Source: Pegoplata infirma (taxonomy: Eukaryota; Arthropoda; Insecta; Diptera; Anthomyiidae). Taken from it: DNA of 64,000 nucleotides. Numbering within the stretch: position 1 is the first letter of the stretch; every line of letters begins with the position of its first letter. Below are positions 31,944 to 41,841 of this stretch, in pieces. A program made the translations under genes and the position numbers. The notes beneath the pieces were generated by a model. The model searched no databases and was not told the origin of the DNA. It saw only the letters and a program-made list of their open reading frames with translations. The stretch lies in assembly GCA_963921195.1 (NCBI GenBank), contig OY992540.1:15569136-15633135 (forward strand), given 5' to 3'.

Positions 31944-32187
31944 CAGGAGCTGCATAACCAGCATCATTACTGCTACTGGAACGTTGTACATGCGATTGTG
32001 AGTGCGCTGTTTGTACTTGACTTGAGTAGTCTGATTGGGAGTTCTGTCCATAATGACCCTTGACAGTATGCTCTTGTGATTGTCCTACCGAAGCATGATC
32101 AGCACTTGGTGCTGAAATTGAATAAGCAGCTGGACCACCTGGTTTAGCATAACAACAGGCTACTAATGCAGCTAATACAAAAACAAT
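31944..32187 (-). CDS. Cuticular protein, exon 2 (signal peptide and N-terminal part)
   Basis: After the acceptor TTTTTTCTTTATAG on the minus strand the frame reads IVFVLAALVACCYA, a hydrophobic signal-peptide core with a likely cleavage site before KPGG. It continues with a polar Ser/Gln/His-rich segment (SQEHTVKGHYGQNS, SDYSSQVQTAHSQS) to GYAAP and one base before GTAAGT. A TAG directly precedes the exon in frame, so the start Met and the first few residues must come from a separate upstream exon, which I could not identify. A one-to-few-codon first exon split inside the signal peptide is very common in insect cuticular-protein genes. The polar segment loosely resembles a Ser/Tyr-rich block found in several fly cuticular proteins; I do not assign an ortholog. 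Confidence 0.82.
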
Positions 32188-32189
32188 CT

Positions 32190-32397
32190 ATAAAGAAAAA
32201 ATTAAAAAACAGGGGAATTATTATTTTTATTAAAGAGTATGAATAGAATAGAGTTTTTATTACTCCCAAATTAAAGGGAGTACAAATTTTAAGACATAAT
32301 CAGTTGTGAAAAATTGATAACAATGGATGGAATATAATACACTTACAGGGAAGGTATTCCATAGCTTATACTCCGATTGTCCTGCAATTTTTATATG
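32190..32397. other. Sequence upstream of exon 2 (intron 1)
   Basis: Presumed intron 1. At about 32341-32385 a short phrase (ACTTACAGGGAAGGTATTCC, then CCGATTGTCCTGCA) is shared with 34575-34625, and its core with 63632-63642. The minus strand offers ATGGAATACCTTCCCT before GTAAGT here, but its phase does not fit exon 2. Confidence 0.4.
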
Positions 32398-32405
32398 TTA
32401 TAGAG

Positions 32406-33924
32406 CAATGATTCTCAAACGGTGGGTCGCGACCCCCTAGGGGGTCGCGGAAGAGTATCAGGGGGGGTCGCGAACAATATTGGTAAAACATTAAACTTTG
32501 GTAAATTTAAAACACATTTTTTTATTGTTGTGTTATAAAAATATATAAATACTTTTATTTAAGAAATAAATTATTTCCATCACTTAAGGTCCCTCTGTAA
32601 TCACTGTACAGTTGTTAATTTCCCGGGATGCCCAACACTGATTTGTGAAGTTTTTTGACTGACAAGGGAAGTCTCCCTGGTGTCACCCTCCGATCTTCAT
32701 GAAATTTGGATATGTTGTTAAGAATAAAAATTAATTCGACACGTATTTTTTTTAGCGTCCAAAACTCATTTTTAGAAGGGGTCGATTTGTATGGGGGGAA
32801 ATTGACCTTTTTCAGTTTTTTATGATTTACGCCTATTTAAATTAAATTAATACAGGCATGTGTGGTATCAGATTAAAGGTATTAAAAATACCTATCTCTT
32901 GGTGCTAATAACGGGCCAAAGCAATTAATATTTTTCGACTTATTAACAAAAATGTCCTAAAATTTGGGTATTTTACTCAATATGACGAAAAGTTTTCATG
33001 TTTGGGCACGTCCTTAGCACACGTAGATAGGTTTTCCAAAGACCTTTCATTTGATATGTAACATGACTAAGTTTCTTTGCATAATATAGGAGATAAACGA
33101 AAAACTGAAAAATGGCTTTGTCTTCCCCCCTCCTTTTCACCCCCTAAATATGAATTTGGGCAGCTAAAAAAAAATACGTGTCCCTTTATTTTTTCTGCTC
33201 TACAAAATAAAACCAATTCCATAAAGATCCGCGGGTGACATTAGGGAGACTTCCCTTGTGAGTCTTGAATCTGGCAGTCCGATATCAATTACCTTTTCGA
33301 TGCTGATGCCGAATCTGGTTTCAAATTTTTCTACTACGTTAGGTTTTTGAGAAAATTAAAGGCAAAGTTCAAAGTTCACAAAAACGTATTTTTGTGCATT
33401 TTTAATAGCTTTGTTTGTGATATTTTTGAATGCGTCTGGGATCTGACCACTTTTTTCTATATATTTTTTGTTGATTCCAAATCTGGATCCGAATAACGGA
33501 TCTAGATTCGTGATCGAAAGAAATTTCGATCAATACCCAACATTGGTATACAATTTTGAAAATGGACTATCATTACTCCAAATTTCTGATTAGGTTAAAC
33601 AGGTATTTTTGATTTATTTCGGAAAAAAAAATGGATGCCGATAGTAAGTCTCGATATAAAATGCCGTAGTTCGGAACCTGGTTTCCAAATTTTTGTGGAA
33701 ATTGAGGTCAAGTTCACAATAATTGTATTTTTTATAAGTTTTTTACGTGAAATTTTTGGTATTCGTCTGGGATCTGAGATTAATCTTTCAATGCTGCTTC
33801 TAAATTTGGTTGGCAAATTTGACAATTACTTCAGGTTTTTAAATGAACTGAGGGCAAAGTTTACGTTAATAATTTTTTTCTTTATGAAAAGGGGTCGCAA
33901 AGCAAAAGTTACTGAGAAGCTCTG
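32406..33924. mobile_element. hAT-type element, 1.5 kb, containing a foldback
   Basis: The left end CAATGATTCTCAAACGGTGG is followed by GTCGCGACCCCC; the right end, inverted, reads CAGAGCTTCTCAGTAAC and then GCGACCCC. Exact 8-bp duplications TTATAGAG lie at 32398-32405 and 33925-33932. A terminus of the type CARTGRTTCTCAAA followed by GGTCGCGACCCC is classical for hAT elements. No transposase is recognisable. The FB-E copy at 32663-33258 inserted into it, so it is older than that foldback. Confidence 0.85.
32663..33258. repeat. Foldback element FB-E, copy 2 (TGA target duplication)
   Basis: CAAGGGAAGTCTCCCTGGTG at the left and the inverted form at the right, flanked by TGA at 32660-32662 and 33259-33261. 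Opposite orientation to the copy at 7988. The arms meet near 32960 and enclose GACGAAAAGTTTTCATGTTT. Confidence 0.82.
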
Positions 33925-33932
33925 TTATAGAG

Positions 33933-34690
33933 GAACAAAATCTAAGATTTACCGTTTTTTTTTATTGGCTATCGTGATGGTTAATGGGGGGAAATGGGAG
34001 GGTGAAAAACGGATTTTTTTTTTGTTTTTTTCGATTTTGTTCGTATTTTTTCTAAAGGAACTATATGAACACTATATATAGATGGAAAGGTTTTTTAATC
34101 ACCTTTCGAATGGTGTGTCGGACTTGGAAAAAAAATTTCTTTTTTAAGTTGATTTTTGTCAAAAATTTGTAAATGTTAAGCTTATTTATATGGAGAAGTA
34201 TATACATACGTACGACCCCCAACCTCAATAAGACTATATCAGGTAACTACTAAAAAAAAGAAAATAAGAATTACTGTTTTCATTTTCTTAAAACCAAAAG
34301 GTTTGAAACTTGGATAATAATTCACTTACTGGTGAATAAATAACATTTTAAACAGCTGGTGAAAGTTAGATAACTAATTTTTATCATTTCAAATTCTTAT
34401 TAATAAAAATTGTTTTATTCGTCCTTTAAAATATTATATTTTATAGTTAGTTTATTCTAGCTCGAGGTCATTATGTATTTACTTTACTAATCAAAACTAT
34501 GATATTCTCATAGAATAATTCTCAACAAAATTATTTTTCTGTTATAAATTTATTTTTGTTGGTAATTTTTACAAGACTTACAAGGAAGGTCTTACACAGG
34601 ACAGCCACCGATTGTCCTGAAACTTTAATAAGGGAATGAGGGGGAAAAATTAGAGTTATCTTTTTTTTTTAGCTGCCCAAACTTAAATTT
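33933..34690. other. Gene-free stretch upstream of the cuticular gene
   Basis: AT-rich. Contains the dispersed CTCGAG-type motif at about 34400-34475 and the ACTTACAAGGAAGGT...CCGATTGTCCTG phrase at 34577-34620. I looked for a first exon (ATG, a few codons, GTAAGT on the minus strand in phase 0) and found none convincing. Confidence 0.4.
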
Positions 34691-34691
34691 A

Positions 34692-34990
34692 AACAAGTAG
34701 AAAAATTAAATTCGACTTTGTCGAATCTAGGAATACCCTCCACAATGTTATCAGATAGTAATTTTCTAAAAAAAATTTCACAAAATTGCATTACAAATTT
34801 TTTATTAGAAATATATTATTTTGAGTAAAACTTTTTTTTAATCAATAAAATTTTTTTGAGCGAAAAATTTTTTTGATTGTCAACATTTTTTTGAGTGTGA
34901 CATTTCACTTAAGAAAATTTACGTGTACATTTTCTTTTTGAGTGTAACATTTTTTTTGAGTGTAAATATTTTTTATAGTGTACAATTTCA
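34692..34990 (-). mobile_element. HINE subfamily I, 3' fragment, minus strand
   Basis: The plus strand reads AAACAAGTAGAAAAATTAAA, TTCGACTTTGTCGAA and ATACCCTCCACAATG, the inverse of the HINE 3' end. The TTTTTTTGAGTGTAAC repeats follow. The 5' two thirds of the element are missing. Confidence 0.8.
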
Positions 34991-35003
34991 CATATTTCCC
35001 CCT

Positions 35004-35041
35004 TTTTATACCCTCCACTCTAGTGATAGAGGGTATACATA
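35004..35041 (+). mobile_element. HINE subfamily I 5' end, interrupted by FB-C
   Basis: TTTATACCCTCCACTCTAGT followed by GATAGAGGGTATACATA, then the foldback. The element continues at 36867 with TATAAGTTTGTCATTCC. Confidence 0.85.
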
Positions 35042-36866
35042 TGGGGCATTCCAGGCCAAATCACTCACTTTTAGACCCGACCCCTTTCGATTTATTTTAT
35101 TTTTGGATATGTTTTAGTACTTATTAAATGCAACTTGGACACCAATTTTCAGCCTTTTATTCCAAGATGGTGTTGAGTAATAAATTTTTCAAAATGGCGA
35201 TTTTTTCAAAAAAATGGAAAAATTAAAATTTTCAATTAATTTTGACCAGTAAAAAATAGAGATATCTTAAAAAAAGTTGGACAACGTTTTGTTGGTATTT
35301 AAATGCAGTTTTAGAAAAAAATATTAAAAAAATTATTCGAAGTAATTATCACTTATTTTTTAACGTTTAAAAATTAAAATCGACTTTTTGAAAAAGTCCG
35401 AAACCTTCGATTTTTTTTTACAAACGTCTAAAAGTTCTACTCTTAATTACACAACTTTTAAGCCATAATTTGAGATGTGATCGCAATTTGTTCTATTTTT
35501 TTTCAAATTTTGAAAATTGCACCTTTTATTTTTTGACTCTGATTTATTTTATATGGTGCTCCAAAAAAATTAAATTGGTAGATACTGACCCTCACTTACC
35601 CTAAATATATTCATTTCGAGGCAAATATACGTCTCAAAAAAATTAAGAACGATCGGACATGGATAAGGTGTTCCGCATGGGCCTTGAAATTTAGAAAACG
35701 GATTACAAGGAAAAATATAAATTTTTTTCTGTTTTCTCAATTTTTTTTGGTATTTTAAGTTAAGTTTTAATTCAAATCGTTACAAAATTATAATACGGAG
35801 TAAAATGCCTCTCTAATAAGGTACCAAAGACTGAAATCGGTTGAAAATCAGCCAAGCTTTTGAAATCTCTATTTAAAAAAAAAAATCTTTTTTTGTTTTA
35901 AAATTTGGAAAAACCAAAAAAATATTACACTGAAACACGAATAATGAAAAAATGTTATTACAGTAGAAAATTTCAATAAATTTAAAAAAAGGGACTCGTA
36001 TTTTTTAATCAAGTGGTATGGCACACGCTAGATGCCTGGGGAAGTTGTAATAACTTGGCTGATTTTCAACCGATTTTAGTTTTTAGTACCTTATTAAAAA
36101 GGCATTTTACTCCACATCATAATTCTGTAATCACTTGAATTAAAACTTAACTTAAAATACCAAAAAAATTGCGAAAACAGAAAAAAATTCATATTTTTCC
36201 TTGTAATCCGTTTTTTAAATTTCAAGGACCATGCTAAACGCCTTACCCATGTCCGATCGTCCTAAATTTTTGTGAGACGTATACTTACCTCCAAATGAAT
36301 ATATTTAGGGTAAGTAAGGGTCAGTATCTACCAATTTTTTTTTTTGAAGCTCCATATAAAATAAATCAGGGCCAAAACATAAAAGGTGCAATTTTAAAAA
36401 TTAAAAAATAAATAGAAAGAATTGTGATCACATCTCGAGTTATGGCTTAAAAGTTGCGTAATTTAGAGTAGAATTTTTATAGTTTTTTACAAAAAAATCG
36501 AAGGTTTCGGACTTTTTCAAAAAGTCCATTTTAATTTTTAAACGTCAAAAAATAACTGATAATTACTTCGAATAATTTTTTCATATTTTTTTTCTTAAAC
36601 TACATTTAAATACCAACAAAACGTTGTCCAACTTTTTTTAAAATATCTATATTTTTAAATGGTCAAAATTAATTAAAATTTTTAATTTTTTAATTTTTTG
36701 GAGAAAATCGCCATTTTGAAAAATTGATTACTCAACACCATCTTGGAATAAAAGGCTGAAAATTGGTGTCCAAGTTGCATTTAATAAGGACTAAAACATA
36801 TCCAAAAATAAAATAAATCGAAAGGGGTCGGGTCTAAAAGTGAGTGATTTGGCTTGGAATGCTCCA
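35042..36866. repeat. Foldback element FB-C
   Basis: Ends TGGGGCATTCCAGGCCAAAT and, inverted, ATTTGGCTTGGAATGCTCCA, with TA on both sides. The arms are about 880 bases each: ACCCGACCCCTTTCGATTTA at the left meets AAATCGAAAGGGGTCGGGTC at the right, and they mirror around about 35954. The first 12 bases are shared with FB-A and FB-B while the arms differ. It sits in a HINE. Confidence 0.85.
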
Positions 36867-37684
36867 TATATAAGTTTGTCATTCCCTTTGTAACACCTTG
36901 AAATGTTGGTCTAAGACCACATACAGTATATATATTCATGATTCTCAATCGATTTTAAGACGATCTAGCGATGTCCGTCCGTCCGTCCTTCTGTCCATCT
37001 GTCTGTCTGTTGAAAACACGCTTACTTTTGAAAGACTTCACGCAGGCTCCTAAAGTTTGGCATATATTTTGGGCATTTACCTGGTCAGGTTGGTATTGCA
37101 ATCCAGCGAAATTGGTCCAGTGGTTCAAAAGTTATGAACAAAAGACTGAATTTCAGCAAGGGTTTTTCGTGAATTTACGAAATAAAATGCACACCAACTT
37201 TCAAAACGCAATTCTGAGGATGCTGAAGCTTGTTGTCGTTCCCCTGTCCTGGGTCGTTTTGAATTTCAGCCAAACCGGTCCAGTGGTTCAAAAGTTATTA
37301 GCAAAACCGTGAATTTCAGATTAGCTTCACCTTAAGTTCATGAGTTGAAAGCTCGTTAAACATGTTTTAAAAACATTGGTAAGTCACAAAATATTTTACA
37401 ACGTATTTTTGTCACTCAAAAACAAAAAAAAAAATACACTCGAAAAAATTGTACTTAAAAAAAATTGTACACTCAAAAAAAATTTTACAATCAAAAAAAA
37501 AAAAATTGTAAATATTTTTTTTTTTCAAAAATTACTAAAAAAAAGTTTTTTTACACCAAATAAAATATTTCTGATCAAAAATGTTTTTTTTTTTCATGTA
37601 AGAAAATTTACTATCACTTAAAAAGGGTATTGTGAGGGTATTCATAGATTCGGCCAAGTCGAATTTACCTTTTCTACTTGTTTT
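36867..37684 (+). mobile_element. HINE subfamily I, remainder after FB-C
   Basis: Continues with TATAAGTTTGTCATTCCC, a short GTCC/GTCT tract (36972-37010), CTCCTAAAGTTTGGCATATA, A-rich repeats, and the 3' hairpin ATTCGGCCAAGTCGAAT with TTTTCTACTTGTTTT. Together with 35004-35041 it forms one full copy. Confidence 0.85.
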
Positions 37685-37831
37685 ATTTCAGAATGTTTTT
37701 TTTACCGGAGGATCCTACATTCCAGGAAATATAAAAGGTACCAAAAGTACACTGTTGCCCTTTTACCAAATGTTTTTTTCATGACGCTTTTTTTTGGAGA
37801 ACATTTCAAATTTCTTTTTTTTCAGCATGTT

Positions 37832-38860
37832 TTTATACCCTCCACTCTAGTGATAGAGGGTATATATAAGTTTGTCATTCCGTTTGTAACACATCGAAAT
37901 ATTGGTCTAGGATCCCATAAAGTATATATATTCATTATCCTCGATCGATTTTAAGTCGATCTAGCGATGTCCGTCCGTCCGTCCGTCCGTCCGTCTGTCT
38001 GTCTGTCCGTAGAAAACACGCTAACTTTTGAAAGACTTCACAGAGGCTACTGAAGTTCGGCATATATGTTGGTCATTTACCTGGTCAGGTTGGTATTGCA
38101 ACCCAGCCAAATCCGTCCAGTGGTTCAAAAGTTATGAGCAAAAGAGTAAATTTCGGCAAGGGGTTTTCGCAAATTTACGAGATAAAAAACACGATGACTT
38201 TCGAAAAACAACAACGAGACTGCTGAAACGTGGCATGCATCTTTGCCGTTCCTCAGGTCTGTTTGGTATTGAATTTCAGCTCAATCGGTCAAGTGGTTCA
38301 AAAGTTATAAGCAAAACCCCGAATTTCAGATTTTGTTCATCTTAAATGCCACGTGGTAAACAAGTTTTATAAGCATTGGTGGTAACTAAGCAATGCTTTT
38401 CAAACTTGTTTAGGTTTAAAGCAATGCTTTTTAAACTTGTTTAGTTTTAAAAGAATTGGTAACTTATAAATAACACTCGAAAAAAATTTTACACTCGAAA
38501 AAAATTTTACACTCAAAAAAAATTCTACACTAAAAAAAAATTTGTAATTTTTCTTTTTTTTTTCAAAAATTGTTATTTTTTTACAAAAATGGCAATATTT
38601 TGTGTACATACGTACGTGTGCATTCACTCAGAAATATTTTTACAGTAAAAAAACATTACACTCGAAAAAAGTTTTACACTAAAAAAAAAAATTAGTAATT
38701 TTTCTTTTAAATGGCAAAAAAAGAGTTTTTTACTCAAAATTAAATATTTCTAATCAAAATAGTTAATTTTTTCTCGTTAAAATGTACTATCCTTCAAAAA
38801 AGGCATTGTGGAGGGTATTCATAGATTCGGCAAAGTCGAATTTAACTTTTCTACTTGTTT
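37832..38860 (+). mobile_element. HINE subfamily I, complete copy
   Basis: TTTATACCCTCCACTCTAGT start, GTCC/GTCT tract at 37969-38008, GAGGCTACTGAAGTTCGGCA, A-rich ACACTCGAAAAAAATTTT repeats, CATACGTACGTG at 38606 (also at 62443), 3' hairpin GATTCGGCAAAGTCGAA and TTTTCTACTTGTTT. Same orientation as the copy just upstream. Confidence 0.88.
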
Positions 38861-39641
38861 CTACTGGAGGATCTTACATTTCAAATTTTGAGTTAATAAG
38901 ACCAATATTTAAGGAAATATAAAAAGTATCAAAAGTAAATTTTATCCCACCCAATTTAAATCGGAATTTCCAAAATGTACTTTCATGAAAATATTTTTGT
39001 TCCGACAGAAAAATCTTACACTGAGAAAACAAATAGGTTTTGCCAACCGAGCTTAATGTTTCTGTTGCAACAACCGAATTTTTCGACAAGAGATCTTTAG
39101 TTTTTACAACCGAAAATTGTTAATAACAATAAAACTATTGTTGCTATAAAAAAATCTAAATTCGGTTTCAGTAGTAGACGTTATCCGCTTAGAATCAGAG
39201 TTTCCAAAAACTCAGCTTATGACTGATCTCTGCAATAAACATTTTGGACATGATTTCATGCCGGCAATAATGTTTACAAACATTTTGAGAAAGATTTCGT
39301 ATGGTTAATAAATGGACCCCCTTCAAAATGTATTAATGTTTATTTTAAAAAGTGAAGTATAGTTTAAGGAGTCAGTAGTAAATGTAAAGCATTGCATAAT
39401 TTTAAGATGCATTAAATTGTTTTCTTTTTCAAAACTTTGTTATTCTGGAAAATATTCTACAAAAATAAGAAGATTATCTTTAATTTCTTTTTAAGATATT
39501 AAAAAAAAATATATACCTACTATTTAGAAAACAATGCTTTATTTCCAATAAAAACTCAAATGAATGCCAAACAATTGGCAACAGTAAAACTTTTTAAGAC
39601 TCAGGTAACAACAAAAAAAAATCGTACTTAAATAATATTTA
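38861..39641. other. Gene-free stretch between HINE and inverted-repeat element
   Basis: AT-rich. The phrase AACAATTGGCAACAGTAAAA at 39570-39589 is a 20-bp direct copy of 40711-40730. No gene recognised. Confidence 0.45.
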
Positions 39642-40707
39642 CAATTGAATAGTTCATGCGAATAAGGACGAATAGACCACTTTTTAGCAAACACGTTTTT
39701 TTGCATAAATGCATTTTATTAGCAGAGCCCTACAACCCTATGCAGAAATTTTGGGAAAATTTTGACTTTTAAGGCTAAAAAAATGACTTTGAAAGTGCAA
39801 TAATTCGTATATTTTTAATTTTTTGGTTTAAATTGGGAGTGAACTAACGCACAATTTTGATTAAATACAATACAAAAACATAAAAAAAATTTACTTTCGG
39901 TAACAATGTGTTAAAAGAACATTACGAGGAACAAACCACACTTATTATATTGGCAAAAAATTTTACCGTTCTTGAGTTATAAGACTTTAAAGTGTGGAAA
40001 GCAAAAAGGGCGAATATCCATCCTTAACAAAATATTATATAAAAATTATTTAGCTGCGAGTTTAAAATTGATATTAGCTAAAATTTGAATTGTACACAAA
40101 AAAACAATCTTAGCACATACAAACATTTGGTGTTAATACTGCATCCAATGTCAGGAATAAAAATCAAAATTTTTTCATGTCCTTTTATGTTACGTCGTAA
40201 TATGCAGTCAAGGGTTAATATTATAATTCCTAAAAATGTATTTAGTGTCATAAAGAATTACTACTGCATCAAGTGGCAGGAATATTAAAAAAAATTAACA
40301 AAAAAATTTTTTTTTGCATGTCCTTGCAATCCTTAAAAAGTGTATCCTTGAAGTCCTTAAAGTGTTACAAACAAATACCAACCATAGTTCGTCAAGTTTT
40401 GCAAGTCTCATGAAAATGTAGTCAAAATCTGCTGCAAAATAACACATTTTTATTCAAATTTCAATACATTTTTTTGGATATTCGCCCTTTTTCCATTTAA
40501 GCAAAAAATTGAAGTCCAATTTTTGGCAAGTTCTCTTTCGAATACCTTACTAAAATTTTGTATATAGGTAGATGTGACTTAAATCTTTAAGCTTATACCA
40601 AAAGTTGACAAAAATATTATTTTTTAACCGTTTCCTGCGTTTTTATTGTCCCCTGTAAAATTCTACAAATGGTCTATTCGTCTTTATTCGCATGAACTAT
40701 TCAATTG
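39642..40707. mobile_element. Inverted-repeat element, long form, AGTTCATGCGAATAAGGACG ends
   Basis: CAATTGAATAGTTCATGCGA at the left and its inverse at the right end (about 33 bases with ACGAATAGACC). The CGTTTCCTGCGTTTTTATTG near 40629 also occurs in the 233-bp relative at 26800. The inside contains two diverged repeats of a GTCCTT/TGTACAC..ACATCC-like phrase but no coding frame. The shared termini and 4.5-fold size difference suggest a long and a deleted form of one family. Confidence 0.7.
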
Positions 40708-40730
40708 TTGAACAATTGGCAACAGTAAAA

Positions 40731-41841
40731 TTTTTAATTTTGTGTGTTTACCAAAGGTAGACTTTTCATACAATGTTGTATCTTTTACATCCTATAAATC
40801 CATTTTATACGATTCTGTGATAAAATTCTAAAGTAGAAACAATAAAAAAAACATGAAACAAAATATTTAACATTTCTGCCGCATAAATCTGAAAATAATT
40901 ATTGTCTGTTCTTAGGCGCTTCTTTACAAAAAAATTAAAAAAAAGAAAAATTCTAGAAAATGCATCAGACAGTTACACAATACAAGAAGATGAAATAAAA
41001 ACAGAAACTTTTTTGGCATTAAAATGCATCAAATGAAATATTTAATTTCCGCTTAGTGTCTATGAAACGTGAGAAAACTGCAATGTATAGGATTTTTAAA
41101 AAAAGATTTACAAAAACAAATTGTAGTTAGACAATATGAAACGTAATAGGAAAAAGAGATTTTATAACATACTTTTTAAGTATATTTATTGCTGCTATTT
41201 AAGAAAGAAATTTAAAGTATACTTTTGGGGTGTTTTCTTACAAAAAAAAAAACTAAAAAGATATACTTTTTAAGTTAGAAAACTGAGATTAACACTTTAT
41301 TATGTATATTCAAAAAACAAAGCAAACTTTTGGGGGTTTAAATTTGTAGCATAAGTTGTGGTGTGATTATCAAGGTTGTTTTATATCTACATTTAAATAT
41401 TCAAAGAGAAAAAATTTTGCATTTATTTTTTTGTGATATTGCAAAAACGTATTTATATTTTTTGCTTTAAATAATACTATAATTAACCTACAGTTTTAAT
41501 TATTATCTTTAAATCTACATTAATTTCATGTGTTCATAATGAATTTTAAATGCAGTATTTGTTTGCTTTTCCTTAAACCTTTTTAAGCCACTCACTGAAT
41601 AAAAAATTTTCTACTGAATATTTAAAAATTTCAGTAGAATTTCAGTTGTAAATTTCCAAATCTGTTTTCTATAGCTGCACATTTCATACACAAACTTTTG
41701 TGGGCTTTAAAATGGAGAGTTTGAACAGCATCTGCTGACCGGAACTTTGTTACCAGCAATATCAAATACCGGATAAAAAAGGATCCGGATTAGAGACTCT
41801 ATTTTTAAATTTATCATGGACAGACGGGCGGACGGCCACCG
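40731..41841. other. Gene-free stretch
   Basis: AT-rich, fairly unique, no repeat ends or exons seen. At 41700-41810 a short less AT-rich passage (GAACAGCATCTGCTGACCGG) stands out but has no frame or motif I can name. Confidence 0.4.

Noticed and set aside
32347..32373. Minus-strand ATGGAATACCTTCCCT before GTAAGT as first exon of the cuticular gene
   Set aside because: The exon would end in phase 1 whereas exon 2 starts in phase 0, and the same phrase recurs at 34577 as a repeat.
33635..34081. 148-codon plus-strand frame
   Set aside because: It begins inside the hAT element, crosses its target duplication into unrelated flanking sequence, and shows no domain.
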